From Burkholderia sp. IMCC1007 (lineage in GTDB: Bacteria; Pseudomonadota; Gammaproteobacteria; Burkholderiales; Burkholderiaceae): a stretch of 40,016 nt of DNA. The position numbers and the translations under genes are program-made. The notes below the pieces were generated by a model. The model saw nothing but the letters and a program-made list of their open reading frames with translations. It had not been told where the DNA came from and did no database searches. The stretch spans positions 1 through 40,016 of the forward strand of contig NZ_JAPVQY010000068.1 in NCBI RefSeq assembly GCF_027257875.1. The letters run 5' to 3'. Below, piece after piece: positions 32,087-38,988 of the stretch (positions within the stretch are counted from its first letter, which is position 1; the number at the start of each line of letters is the position of its first letter).

Positions 32087-33637
32087 ATGAATCTATTCCG
32101 AGCCCTGCTGACGGTCAGCGGCTTCACGCTGCTGTCGCGCGTGACCGGACTGGCCCGCGAAACGCTGATCGCCCGTGCGTTCGGCGCCAGTCAATACACC
32201 GACGCGTTCTACGTCGCCTTCCGTATCCCGAACCTGCTGCGCCGCCTGTCCGCCGAAGGCGCGTTCTCGCAGGCGTTCGTGCCGATCCTTGCCGAGTTCA
32301 AGAACCAGCAAGGGCACGATGCGACCAAGGCGCTCGTCGATGCGATGTCGACCGTGCTCGCCTGGGCACTCGCCGTGCTGTCGGTCGTCGGGATCGCCGG
32401 CGCGTCGTGGGTCGTGTTCGCGGTCGCGTCCGGCCTGCACACCGACGGGCAGGCGTTCCCGCTCGCGGTCACGATGACGCGGATCATGTTCCCGTACATC
32501 GTGTTCATTTCGCTGACGACGCTCGCGTCCGGCGTGCTGAACACCTACAAGAGCTTCTCGCTGCCCGCGTTCGCGCCGGTGCTGCTGAACGTCGCGTTCA
32601 TCGCCGCGGCCGTGTTCGTCGCGCCGCACCTGAAGGTGCCGGTCTATGCGCTCGCGTGGGCCGTGATCGTCGGCGGCGTGCTGCAGTTCCTCGTGCAGCT
32701 GCCGGGCCTGAAGAAGATCGACATGGTGCCGCTGATCGGCGTGAACCCGTTGCGCGCGCTGCGTCATCCGGGCGTGAAGCGCGTGCTCGCGAAGATGGTG
32801 CCGGCGACGTTCGCGGTGTCCGTCGCGCAATTGTCGCTGATCATCAACACCAACATCGCGTCGCGGCTCGGGCAGGGCGCGGTGTCGTGGATCAATTACG
32901 CCGACCGCCTGATGGAATTCCCGACCGCGCTGCTCGGCGTCGCGCTCGGCACGATCCTGCTGCCGAGCCTGTCGAAGGCGCACGTCGACGCCGATTCGCA
33001 CGAATATTCGGCGCTGCTCGACTGGGGGCTGCGCGTCACGTTCCTGCTCGCGGCGCCGAGCGCGCTCGCGCTGTTCTTCTTCGCGACGCCGCTGACCGCG
33101 ACCCTCTTCAACTACGGCAAGTTCGACGCGCATACCGTCACGATGGTCGCGCGCGCGCTCGCGACCTACGGGATCGGCCTCGTCGGCATCATCCTGATCA
33201 AGATCCTCGCGCCGGGCTTCTATGCAAAGCAGGACATCAAGACGCCGGTTAAGATCGCGATCGGCGTGCTGATCGTCACGCAGCTGTCGAACTACGTGTT
33301 CGTGCCGCTGATCGGTCACGCGGGCCTCACGCTGAGCATCGGCGTCGGTGCGTGCCTGAATTCGCTGCTGCTGTTTCTCGGGCTGCGCAAGCGCGGCATC
33401 TACCAGCCGTCGCCGGGCTGGCTGCGCTTCTTCGTGCAGCTCGTCGGCGCGGCGCTGGTGCTTGCAGGCCTGATGCACTGGTGCGCGATCAACTTCGACT
33501 GGACCGGCATGCGTACGCAGCCGCTTGACCGGATTGCGCTGATGACCGCGTGCCTCGTGCTGTTCGCTGCACTATATTTCGGTATGTTGTGGGTGATGGG
33601 CTTCAAATACGCTTACTTCAGAAGGCGCGCCAAGTGA
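32087..33637 (+). CDS. murJ: Lipid II flippase MurJ
   Basis: 516 residues with about 14 membrane helices; MOP superfamily. Moves lipid II across the inner membrane for peptidoglycan synthesis. Conserved: VSGFTLLSRVTGLARETLIARAFG at the start in outline, YTDAFYVAFRIPNLLRRL with the essential Arg residues, AEGAFSQAFVP, and later SWINYADRLMEFPTALLGVALGT and ILAPGFYAKQDIKTPV. It starts at ATG 32087 without an RBS, just downstream of a -10 box. The stop overlaps the GTG start of the SirB1-type gene, so the two are coupled. Confidence 0.96.
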   Translation: MNLFRALLTVSGFTLLSRVTGLARETLIARAFGASQYTDAFYVAFRIPNLLRRLSAEGAFSQAFVPILAEFKNQQGHDATKALVDAMSTVLAWALAVLSVVGIAGASWVVFAVASGLHTDGQAFPLAVTMTRIMFPYIVFISLTTLASGVLNTYKSFSLPAFAPVLLNVAFIAAAVFVAPHLKVPVYALAWAVIVGGVLQFLVQLPGLKKIDMVPLIGVNPLRALRHPGVKRVLAKMVPATFAVSVAQLSLIINTNIASRLGQGAVSWINYADRLMEFPTALLGVALGTILLPSLSKAHVDADSHEYSALLDWGLRVTFLLAAPSALALFFFATPLTATLFNYGKFDAHTVTMVARALATYGIGLVGIILIKILAPGFYAKQDIKTPVKIAIGVLIVTQLSNYVFVPLIGHAGLTLSIGVGACLNSLLLFLGLRKRGIYQPSPGWLRFFVQLVGAALVLAGLMHWCAINFDWTGMRTQPLDRIALMTACLVLFAALYFGMLWVMGFKYAYFRRRAK

Positions 33638-34488
33638 CGACCGCAATGACCCGCGTCCTCGACTACTTCAGCACGCTCGTGGCGGACGACGACAGTCTGC
33701 CCGTCACGGAAGCCGCGCTGTCGCTGGCGCAGGACGCGTATCCCGACCTCGACCTGCAGGGCACGCTCGCCGAACTCGACATGCTGGCCGCGCGGCTGCG
33801 CCGCCGGCTCACCGACGATGCGGACCTGAAGGCGCGCGTCGCCGCGCTCAACGAGTTCTTCTTTCGCGAACTCGGCTTCGCGTGCAATCACAACGACTAC
33901 TACGACCCCGATAACAGCCACCTGAACGCGGTGCTGAAGCGGCGGCGCGGGATTCCGATTTCGCTGTCGGTGCTGTATCTGGAACTCGCGGAGCAGGTCG
34001 GCGTGCCGGCGCGCGGTGTATCGTTCCCCGGCCATTTCCTGCTGCGTGTGACGCTGCCGGACGGCGACCTGATCATCGACCCGACCAACGGTCACTCGCT
34101 GTCCGAAGCCGAGATGGTCGAGATGCTGGAGCCGTATGTCGCGCGTGCGGCCGGCGCGGTCGACAGCGCGTTGCGCGCGCTGCTGCAGCCGGCCACGAGC
34201 CGCGAGATCATCGCGCGGATGCTGCGCAACCTGAAGACGATCTATCTGCAGACGGAACGCTGGCAGCGGCTGCTCGCGGTGCAGCAGCGGCTCGTGATCC
34301 TGCTGCCCGAACAACTCGACGAAGTGCGCGATCGCGGTTTCGCGTACGCGCGGCTCGATTACCTGCGCCCGGCGCTCGAGGATCTCGAGCAGTATCTCGG
34401 CGAACGGCCGGATGCGGAGGATGCAACGGTCGTCGAGTCGCAGGTGACGGAATTGCGGCAGCGGATGCTGCGCGACGACGACGACTGA
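33634..34488 (+). CDS. SirB1-family protein (transglutaminase-like plus TPR)
   Basis: 284 residues from GTG 33634, which overlaps the murJ stop as GTGA and has gaagg about 8 nt upstream; ATG 33646 would give 280 residues. The N-terminal part (about 30-180) is a SirB1/transglutaminase-like core: LNEFFFRELGF, NDYYDPDNSHLNAVLKRRRG, IPISLSVLYLELAEQVGVP, GVSFPGHFLLRV, and IIDPTNGHSLS. The cysteine of active transglutaminases is replaced around the SLSVLY segment, so catalysis is doubtful. The C-terminus (about 190-280) has tetratricopeptide-like helices. The function in betaproteobacteria is unknown; coupling to murJ suggests an envelope or cell-cycle link but does not prove one. Confidence 0.85.
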   Translation: MTTAMTRVLDYFSTLVADDDSLPVTEAALSLAQDAYPDLDLQGTLAELDMLAARLRRRLTDDADLKARVAALNEFFFRELGFACNHNDYYDPDNSHLNAVLKRRRGIPISLSVLYLELAEQVGVPARGVSFPGHFLLRVTLPDGDLIIDPTNGHSLSEAEMVEMLEPYVARAAGAVDSALRALLQPATSREIIARMLRNLKTIYLQTERWQRLLAVQQRLVILLPEQLDEVRDRGFAYARLDYLRPALEDLEQYLGERPDAEDATVVESQVTELRQRMLRDDDD

Positions 34489-34545
34489 GCCACGCGCGGC
34501 CGTGCCGCAACCGGTAACCGTCAACCGGCAGCCAGCGGCCAGGAC

Positions 34546-34570
34546 GAAAACGCCCGCATTGCGGGCGTTT
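34546..34570. terminator. Bidirectional terminator after the SirB1-type gene
   Basis: aaacgcccgc (34548-34557), loop att, gcgggcgttt (34561-34570): perfect 10-bp stem with short A and T runs. Lies between the converging SirB1-type and SDR genes. Confidence 0.8.
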
Positions 34571-34592
34571 CGCATTCGCACCGGTTCGCGCG

Positions 34593-35351
34593 TTACTTCG
34601 GCTGCATCCGGATCGCGCCGTCGAGGCGGATCACTTCGCCGTTGAGCATCGGGTTCTCGACGATCTGACGCACCAGCATCGCGTATTCGTCCGGTTTGCC
34701 GAGCCGCGGCGGGAACGGCACCATCGCGCCGAGCGCGTCCTGCACGTCCTTGGGCATGCCGAGCAGCATCGGCGTCTCGAACAGCCCCGGCGCGATGGTC
34801 ATCACGCGGATGCCGTGGCGCGACAGGTCGCGCGCGATCGGCAGCGTCATACCCGCGACGCCGGCCTTCGATCCTGCATAGGCGGCCTGCCCGATCTGCC
34901 CGTCGTATGCGGCGACCGACGCGGTGCTGACGATCACGCCACGTTCGCCTGCATCGTTCGGCGCGGTCGCGGCCATCGCGGCGGCCGCGAGCCGGATCAT
35001 GTTGAAGGTGCCGACCAGATTCACGCTGATCGTCTTCGCGAACACGTCGAGCGGATGCGCGCCGTCCTTGCCGACGGTTTTCGCGGCGGGCGCGATGCCC
35101 GCGCAGTTCACGAGGCCGCGCAGCGTGCCCGCGTGCGTGGCGGCATCGACGGCCGCCTGCGCGTCGGCCTCGCCGGACACGTCGCAGCGCACGAATACGC
35201 CGCCCAGTTCGTTCGCGAGCGCCGTGCCGGCCGCCTCGTTCAGGTCGGCGAGCACCACCTTGCCGCCCGCCTGCGCGAGCATGCGCGCCGTTCCCGCGCC
35301 GAGGCCCGATGCGCCGCCGGTGATCAGAAAGACGTTGCCGCGAATCTCCAT
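34593..35351 (-). CDS. SDR-family dehydrogenase, 3-hydroxyacyl-CoA dehydrogenase type II-like
   Basis: 252 residues, a classical short-chain dehydrogenase. Cofactor loop TGGASGLG at 11-18, an acidic DLN at 36-38 that favours NAD, NCAG at 82-85, N111, and catalytic S145, Y158 and K162 (AAYAGSKAG). The PGLFETPML segment and the overall pattern match 3-hydroxy-2-methylbutyryl-CoA / 3-hydroxyacyl-CoA dehydrogenase type 2 (HSD17B10-like), used in isoleucine and fatty acid breakdown. ATG 35351 has aaggag 7 nt upstream. It is 193 nt downstream of adk and separated from it by a terminator, so it has its own promoter. Confidence 0.88.
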   Translation of the reverse strand: MEIRGNVFLITGGASGLGAGTARMLAQAGGKVVLADLNEAAGTALANELGGVFVRCDVSGEADAQAAVDAATHAGTLRGLVNCAGIAPAAKTVGKDGAHPLDVFAKTISVNLVGTFNMIRLAAAAMAATAPNDAGERGVIVSTASVAAYDGQIGQAAYAGSKAGVAGMTLPIARDLSRHGIRVMTIAPGLFETPMLLGMPKDVQDALGAMVPFPPRLGKPDEYAMLVRQIVENPMLNGEVIRLDGAIRMQPK

Positions 35352-35493
35352 GACAGTCTCCTTGGTGGGCCGATGCCGGTCGATCGGCTGAAAGCCGGTA
35401 CGCGCCGGTGTCCGGCACGGATGCATGCGGACGATTGTACGGGGCGTCATCGCGCGGCGGCCAGACAAGCGCGGTCGTGCGAATCGCGGCCGG

Positions 35494-35524
35494 GCGAAAA
35501 AAAGCCGCCCGGGAAGGGCGGCTT
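35494..35524 (-). terminator. Intrinsic terminator of adk
   Basis: aagccgccc (35502-35510) pairs with gggcggctt (35516-35524), loop gggaa. Read on the minus strand the stem is followed by a run of seven or more T (the A-run at 35497-35503). It lies about 20 nt after the adk stop and ends transcripts of the lpxK-adk group. Confidence 0.9.
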
Positions 35525-35544
35525 GCGGGTGCGCGACGCAGTGC

Positions 35545-36207
35545 TTACTTCAGTGCGTCGAATGCGCGCTCGCGGATTTCGTCGACGGTGCCGAGGCCCG
35601 AGATCTTCCGATACTGCGGCGCCTTCAGGCCGTTTTCCTCGCCGCGCTGTGCCCAGTCGCCGTAGTACGTGATCAGCGGCTTGGTTTGCGCTTCGTACAC
35701 TTCGAGACGTTTTTTAACGGTTTCTTCCTTGTCGTCGTCGCGCTGGATCAGCGGTTCGCCCGTCACGTCGTCCTTGCCCTCGACCTTCGGCGGGTTGAAC
35801 TTCACGTGATACGTGCGGCCCGATGCCGGGTGCGTGCGGCGGCCGCTCATGCGCTCGACGATTTCCGAGAACGGCACGTCGATTTCGAGCACGTAGTCGA
35901 TCGCGACGCCCGCTTCCTTCATCGCGTCAGCCTGCGCGATCGTGCGCGGAAAGCCGTCGAACAGGTAGCCGTTCGCGCAATCCGATTCCTTCAGGCGCTC
36001 TTTCACGAGGCCGATGATCAGCGCGTCCGGCACGAGCTTGCCGGCGTCCATGTAGCCCTTCGCCTCGACGCCGAGCGGCGAGCCGGCCTTGACGGCCGCG
36101 CGCAGCATGTCACCCGTCGAGATTTGCGGGATGCCGAACTTTTCCTTGATGAAGTTTGCCTGGGTGCCCTTTCCCGCGCCGGGCGCGCCCAACAGGATCA
36201 AACGCAT
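35545..36207 (-). CDS. adk: Adenylate kinase
   Basis: 220 residues, long-form bacterial enzyme: AMP plus ATP gives two ADP. P-loop GAPGAGKGTQ at 7-16, AMP-binding ISTGDMLRAAV, FDGFPRTIAQAD, LID domain GRRTHPASGRTYH without zinc cysteines, and the final QYRKISGLGTVDEIR. ATG 36207 has ggag 8 nt upstream. It follows kdsB by 207 nt, in which an 8-bp hairpin lies, so adk may be partly independent of the genes before it. Confidence 0.97.
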   Translation of the reverse strand: MRLILLGAPGAGKGTQANFIKEKFGIPQISTGDMLRAAVKAGSPLGVEAKGYMDAGKLVPDALIIGLVKERLKESDCANGYLFDGFPRTIAQADAMKEAGVAIDYVLEIDVPFSEIVERMSGRRTHPASGRTYHVKFNPPKVEGKDDVTGEPLIQRDDDKEETVKKRLEVYEAQTKPLITYYGDWAQRGEENGLKAPQYRKISGLGTVDEIRERAFDALK

Positions 36208-36307
36208 GGTGATATCTCCGGTATGTAGATTCGTATGGCGAGACGCAAAGGCGTCGACGACGACGTGCGCGGCGCTTGCCTGGTGCGCGGCGAACCGGTC
36301 TGATGCG

Positions 36308-36330
36308 GCGCGTCGTCGTGAGCGACGCGC
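36308..36330. other. Hairpin in the kdsB-adk spacer
   Basis: gcgcgtcg (36308-36315) and cgacgcgc (36323-36330) form a perfect 8-bp stem with a 7-nt loop. No T-run follows. It may be an mRNA-processing or attenuation point between kdsB and adk. The same arm sequence occurs in the hairpin at 16713-16735. Confidence 0.4.
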
Positions 36331-36414
36331 GGCTGCCGGACAGGACCGCGGCGGGGGCAAGCGAGGGCGCGCGGGTCGCGGACGGCTCGCACAATCGCTT
36401 GATTATGCCATGGG

Positions 36415-37206
36415 TTATTTTGAAGTCGGCTGAAAAAGGGCCTGCACGCGCGCGAGATCGGCCGGCGTGTCGACTCCGGCTGCCGGCGCCTCCTCGGTGA
36501 TGAGCACGGCGATGCGCTCGCCGTGCCACATCGCGCGCAGCTGTTCGAGCTGCTCGGCCTGCTCGATCGGCGCCTGCGCGAGCGACGGATACGTGCGCAG
36601 GAAACGCGCGCGATACGCATACAGGCCGATGTGGCGGTAGACCGGGAAAGCCGGTGCAGGCATGGCCGCGACGTCCGGCCAGTGCGACACGTATGCATCG
36701 CGGCTCCACGGAATCGGCGCGCGCGAGAAGTACATCGCGACGTCGCGCGCGTCGAGCGCGACCTTCACGACGTTCGGGTTGAACACGTCGGCCGCGTCGT
36801 GGATCGGATGGGCCGCCGTCGCGATCGCGCAGTCCGGATGGGCCGCGAGGTGCGACGCTACGTCGCGCACCAGCGCCGGGTCGATCAGCGGCTCGTCGCC
36901 CTGTACGTTCACGACGACGGTGTCGTCGCTCCACCCGAAGGTCGCCGCGACTTCCGCGAGCCGGTCGGTGCCGGACGGGTGGTCGGCGCGCGTCAGCACC
37001 GCTTCGAAGCCGTGATCGCGCGCCGCGTCGAGCACGCGTTGCGCGTCCGACGCGACGAGCACCTGCTGCGCGCCGGCCTCGCGCGCGCGCTCGGCGACGC
37101 GCACGACCATCGGCTTGCCGCCGAGATCGGCGAGCGGCTTGTTCGGCAGGCGCGTCGACGCGAGCCGGGCAGGAATGACGGCGATGAAGGGCTGCGGATG
37201 AGTCAT
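36415..37206 (-). CDS. kdsB: 3-deoxy-manno-octulosonate cytidylyltransferase
   Basis: 263 residues. Activates KDO with CTP to CMP-KDO for the lipopolysaccharide inner core. It begins FIAVIPARLASTRLPNKPLAD (7-27, in outline) with the CTP-binding Arg/Lys residues. It then has VASDAQRVLDAA, TRADHPSGTDRLAEV, VVNVQGDEPLIDP, YFSRAPIPWSRD and RHIGLYAYRARFL, all family motifs. ATG 37206 starts the conserved part. It lies 119 nt after the Trm112-like gene, in the lpxK order common in Proteobacteria. Confidence 0.96.
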   Translation of the reverse strand: MTHPQPFIAVIPARLASTRLPNKPLADLGGKPMVVRVAERAREAGAQQVLVASDAQRVLDAARDHGFEAVLTRADHPSGTDRLAEVAATFGWSDDTVVVNVQGDEPLIDPALVRDVASHLAAHPDCAIATAAHPIHDAADVFNPNVVKVALDARDVAMYFSRAPIPWSRDAYVSHWPDVAAMPAPAFPVYRHIGLYAYRARFLRTYPSLAQAPIEQAEQLEQLRAMWHGERIAVLITEEAPAAGVDTPADLARVQALFQPTSK

Positions 37207-37325
37207 CGGGGTTCGGCGGTGAGAAGGGCGGGGCGGGCGGCGCCGCGGAAGCGGGCCGCCCGGAACAGCACGGCGCGCGGCCGCGGACGGGCCGCGATCG
37301 TGCGCCGGTTCAGCGGCGCGGCGGC

Positions 37326-37529
37326 TTAGCTGCCGGCGGGGCCGGCCGGATCGACCGGCGTGCCTTCGACGGTCTGGCGCGCTTCGTCGACGAGCATCAC
37401 GGGGATGCCGTCGCGGATCGGGTAGGCGACCTTGTCCGCGTTGCAGATCAGCTCCTGCGCGGCGCGGTCATAGTGGAGCGGGCCTTTGCAGATAGGGCAC
37501 ACAAGGATTTCAAGCAGGCGAGCGTCCAC
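37326..37529 (-). CDS. Trm112-like (YcaR/UPF0434) small zinc-finger-like protein
   Basis: 67 residues from GTG 37529, which has ggag about 7 nt upstream and overlaps the 3' end of lpxK by 20 nt. Typical YcaR sequence: LLEILVCPICKGPL with C11 and C14, ELICNADKVAYPIRDGIPVML with C29. In other organisms Trm112 partners activate tRNA, rRNA and release-factor methyltransferases. The bacterial version is conserved between lpxK and kdsB but its own role is unclear. A longer in-frame ATG upstream would extend it into lpxK and is less likely. Confidence 0.88.
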   Translation of the reverse strand: MDARLLEILVCPICKGPLHYDRAAQELICNADKVAYPIRDGIPVMLVDEARQTVEGTPVDPAGPAGS

Positions 37530-38538
37530 GGAGTTTCTCCACAACGAGGGCAATGAGGCGAGGATCGAGCGCGGCTTCGACGGGGACGACCCACAGCCGA
37601 GCGTCGCGCCAGGAAGCGCCCAATTTTACTGCATCCTTCTCGGTGATCAGGATCGCGTCGACCGCGTCGTCGACGAACGGATTGTCGGTGAACGCGTAAT
37701 GGTCGGGCAGCGCGCGCGTCGCCGGCGCGAGGCCGGCCGCGCGCAGCGTCGCGAAGAAGCGCTCCGGCGCGCCGATGCCGGCCGCGGCGAGCACGCGCTC
37801 GTTCGCGAACTGCGACAGCGGGCGGCGCAGCGTCGGCTGGTCGAGGTGCCAGGCGGCGCCCGGCGTCAGCGCGAGCGCATACGTGTCGGGCCACGGCGGC
37901 AGCGCGCCGCTGTACGGATCGTTGACGAGGGTCGCGTCGCGGTGGCGCGACAGCGGCTCGCGCAGCGGGCCGGCCGGCAGCAGGAAGCCGTTGCCGCCGA
38001 GCCGGTGGTCGAACACGACGAGCTCGACGGTGCGCGCGAGGCGATAGTGCTGCAGGCCGTCGTCGCTGACGATCACGTCGACGTCCGGATGCGCGGCGCG
38101 CAGCGCCTGCGCGGCCGCGACGCGATCGGGGCACACCCACACCGGCGCGCCGGTGCGGCGCGCGATCAGCAACGGTTCGTCGCCGGCCGCGCCCGGGCGC
38201 GACGCGGGCGTGACGGCGGTCGGCGCCTTCACGTTCGCGCCGTAGCCGCGCGACACGACGCCGGGCGTGAAGCCGGCGGCGCGCAGCGCATCGACGAGCG
38301 CGATCACGGTCGGGGTCTTGCCGGTGCCGCCGACGGTCACGTTGCCGACCACGACGACCGGCACGCCGACGTCGACCGGTTGTTTCCAGCCCTGCGCATA
38401 GGCGGTGCGCCGCAGCGCCGCGCACAGGCCGAATACGCACGCGAACGGCGTGAGCGCCCACGCGAGCGCGCCGCGCCGCTGCCATTCGCGTGTCAGGTGC
38501 GCTTCGAGCCGCGCGAGCGGGCCGCCGGGCGCGCTCAT
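37510..38538 (-). CDS. lpxK: Tetraacyldisaccharide 4'-kinase
   Basis: 342 residues. Phosphorylates the 4' position of the lipid A precursor at the inner membrane. An amphipathic/hydrophobic N-terminus (ALAWALTPFACVFGLCAAL, about 24-42) precedes the Walker A GNVTVGGTGKTP (65-76). Further motifs are VVSRGYGA, GDEPLLIARRTGAPVWV, SDDGLQHYRL and LVVFDHRLGGNGFLLPAGPLRE (in parts), and ITEKDAVKL. The start is ATG 38538, with poor RBS. First gene of the group, overlapping the Trm112-like gene, which should couple their translation. Confidence 0.96.
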   Translation of the reverse strand: MSAPGGPLARLEAHLTREWQRRGALAWALTPFACVFGLCAALRRTAYAQGWKQPVDVGVPVVVVGNVTVGGTGKTPTVIALVDALRAAGFTPGVVSRGYGANVKAPTAVTPASRPGAAGDEPLLIARRTGAPVWVCPDRVAAAQALRAAHPDVDVIVSDDGLQHYRLARTVELVVFDHRLGGNGFLLPAGPLREPLSRHRDATLVNDPYSGALPPWPDTYALALTPGAAWHLDQPTLRRPLSQFANERVLAAAGIGAPERFFATLRAAGLAPATRALPDHYAFTDNPFVDDAVDAILITEKDAVKLGASWRDARLWVVPVEAALDPRLIALVVEKLRGRSPA

Positions 38539-38988
38539 CGGGCCGGGCGCGGCGCGTCGGGCGCCGCGGCGTGGGACGGATTCGTCAAGGCGGATTCTCC
38601 GTTGGGCGGCGCATGCCGCAAGGTCTTCGGAAGGCGGCACTCTAGCGCGTCGCACGCGGGCGCGGCAAGCGCGGCCGGGCCGCAGGCTCGACGGGGCCGG
38701 ATCGGCGCGGCCTGTGGATAACTCTGTGAAAAACTGCCGGGGCGTTCGCGCTGAACGTCCGCCCGGCGGGCATCGAATCGGAGATGTATCCTTTCGTAAG
38801 GTTCAAAAATTCATAAAAATCAATGCGTTACTTTAAATCATCTGGTTTTTTACGCGCGTTTTAAGGGATTTTGGCGGACGATTGCCAGAATGTGGACACA
38901 TTCCGCGCTGCGCGGCGCAGACGGCCGGCGCTGGACGCCGCGCGCGTGTCGGACTATCGTGTCGCCGCCAGCATTCATCCGACCGCCC
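38539..38988. promoter_or_regulatory. lpxK-xseA divergent region with a DnaA box and an AT-rich tract
   Basis: 450 nt without a gene. TGTGGATAA at 38713-38721 is the exact reverse complement of the DnaA box TTATCCACA. About 75 nt away, 38796-38870 is strikingly AT-rich for this genome (22 of 75 bases G or C by my count), with several A and T runs. It presumably contains the xseA promoter; I cannot fix a -35/-10 pair. The half next to lpxK is ordinary GC-rich sequence. Confidence 0.5.
38713..38721 (-). promoter_or_regulatory. Perfect DnaA-box match
   Basis: TTATCCACA on the minus strand, identical to the strong E. coli R1/R4-type box. Only one perfect copy is seen, and neither dnaA nor dnaN is nearby, so it is not an origin by itself. 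It could tie lpxK or xseA expression to DnaA. Confidence 0.45.

Noticed and set aside
38713..38870. Replication origin
   Set aside because: Only one perfect DnaA box and no dnaA, dnaN, parAB or repeat clusters; treated as a regulatory candidate only.
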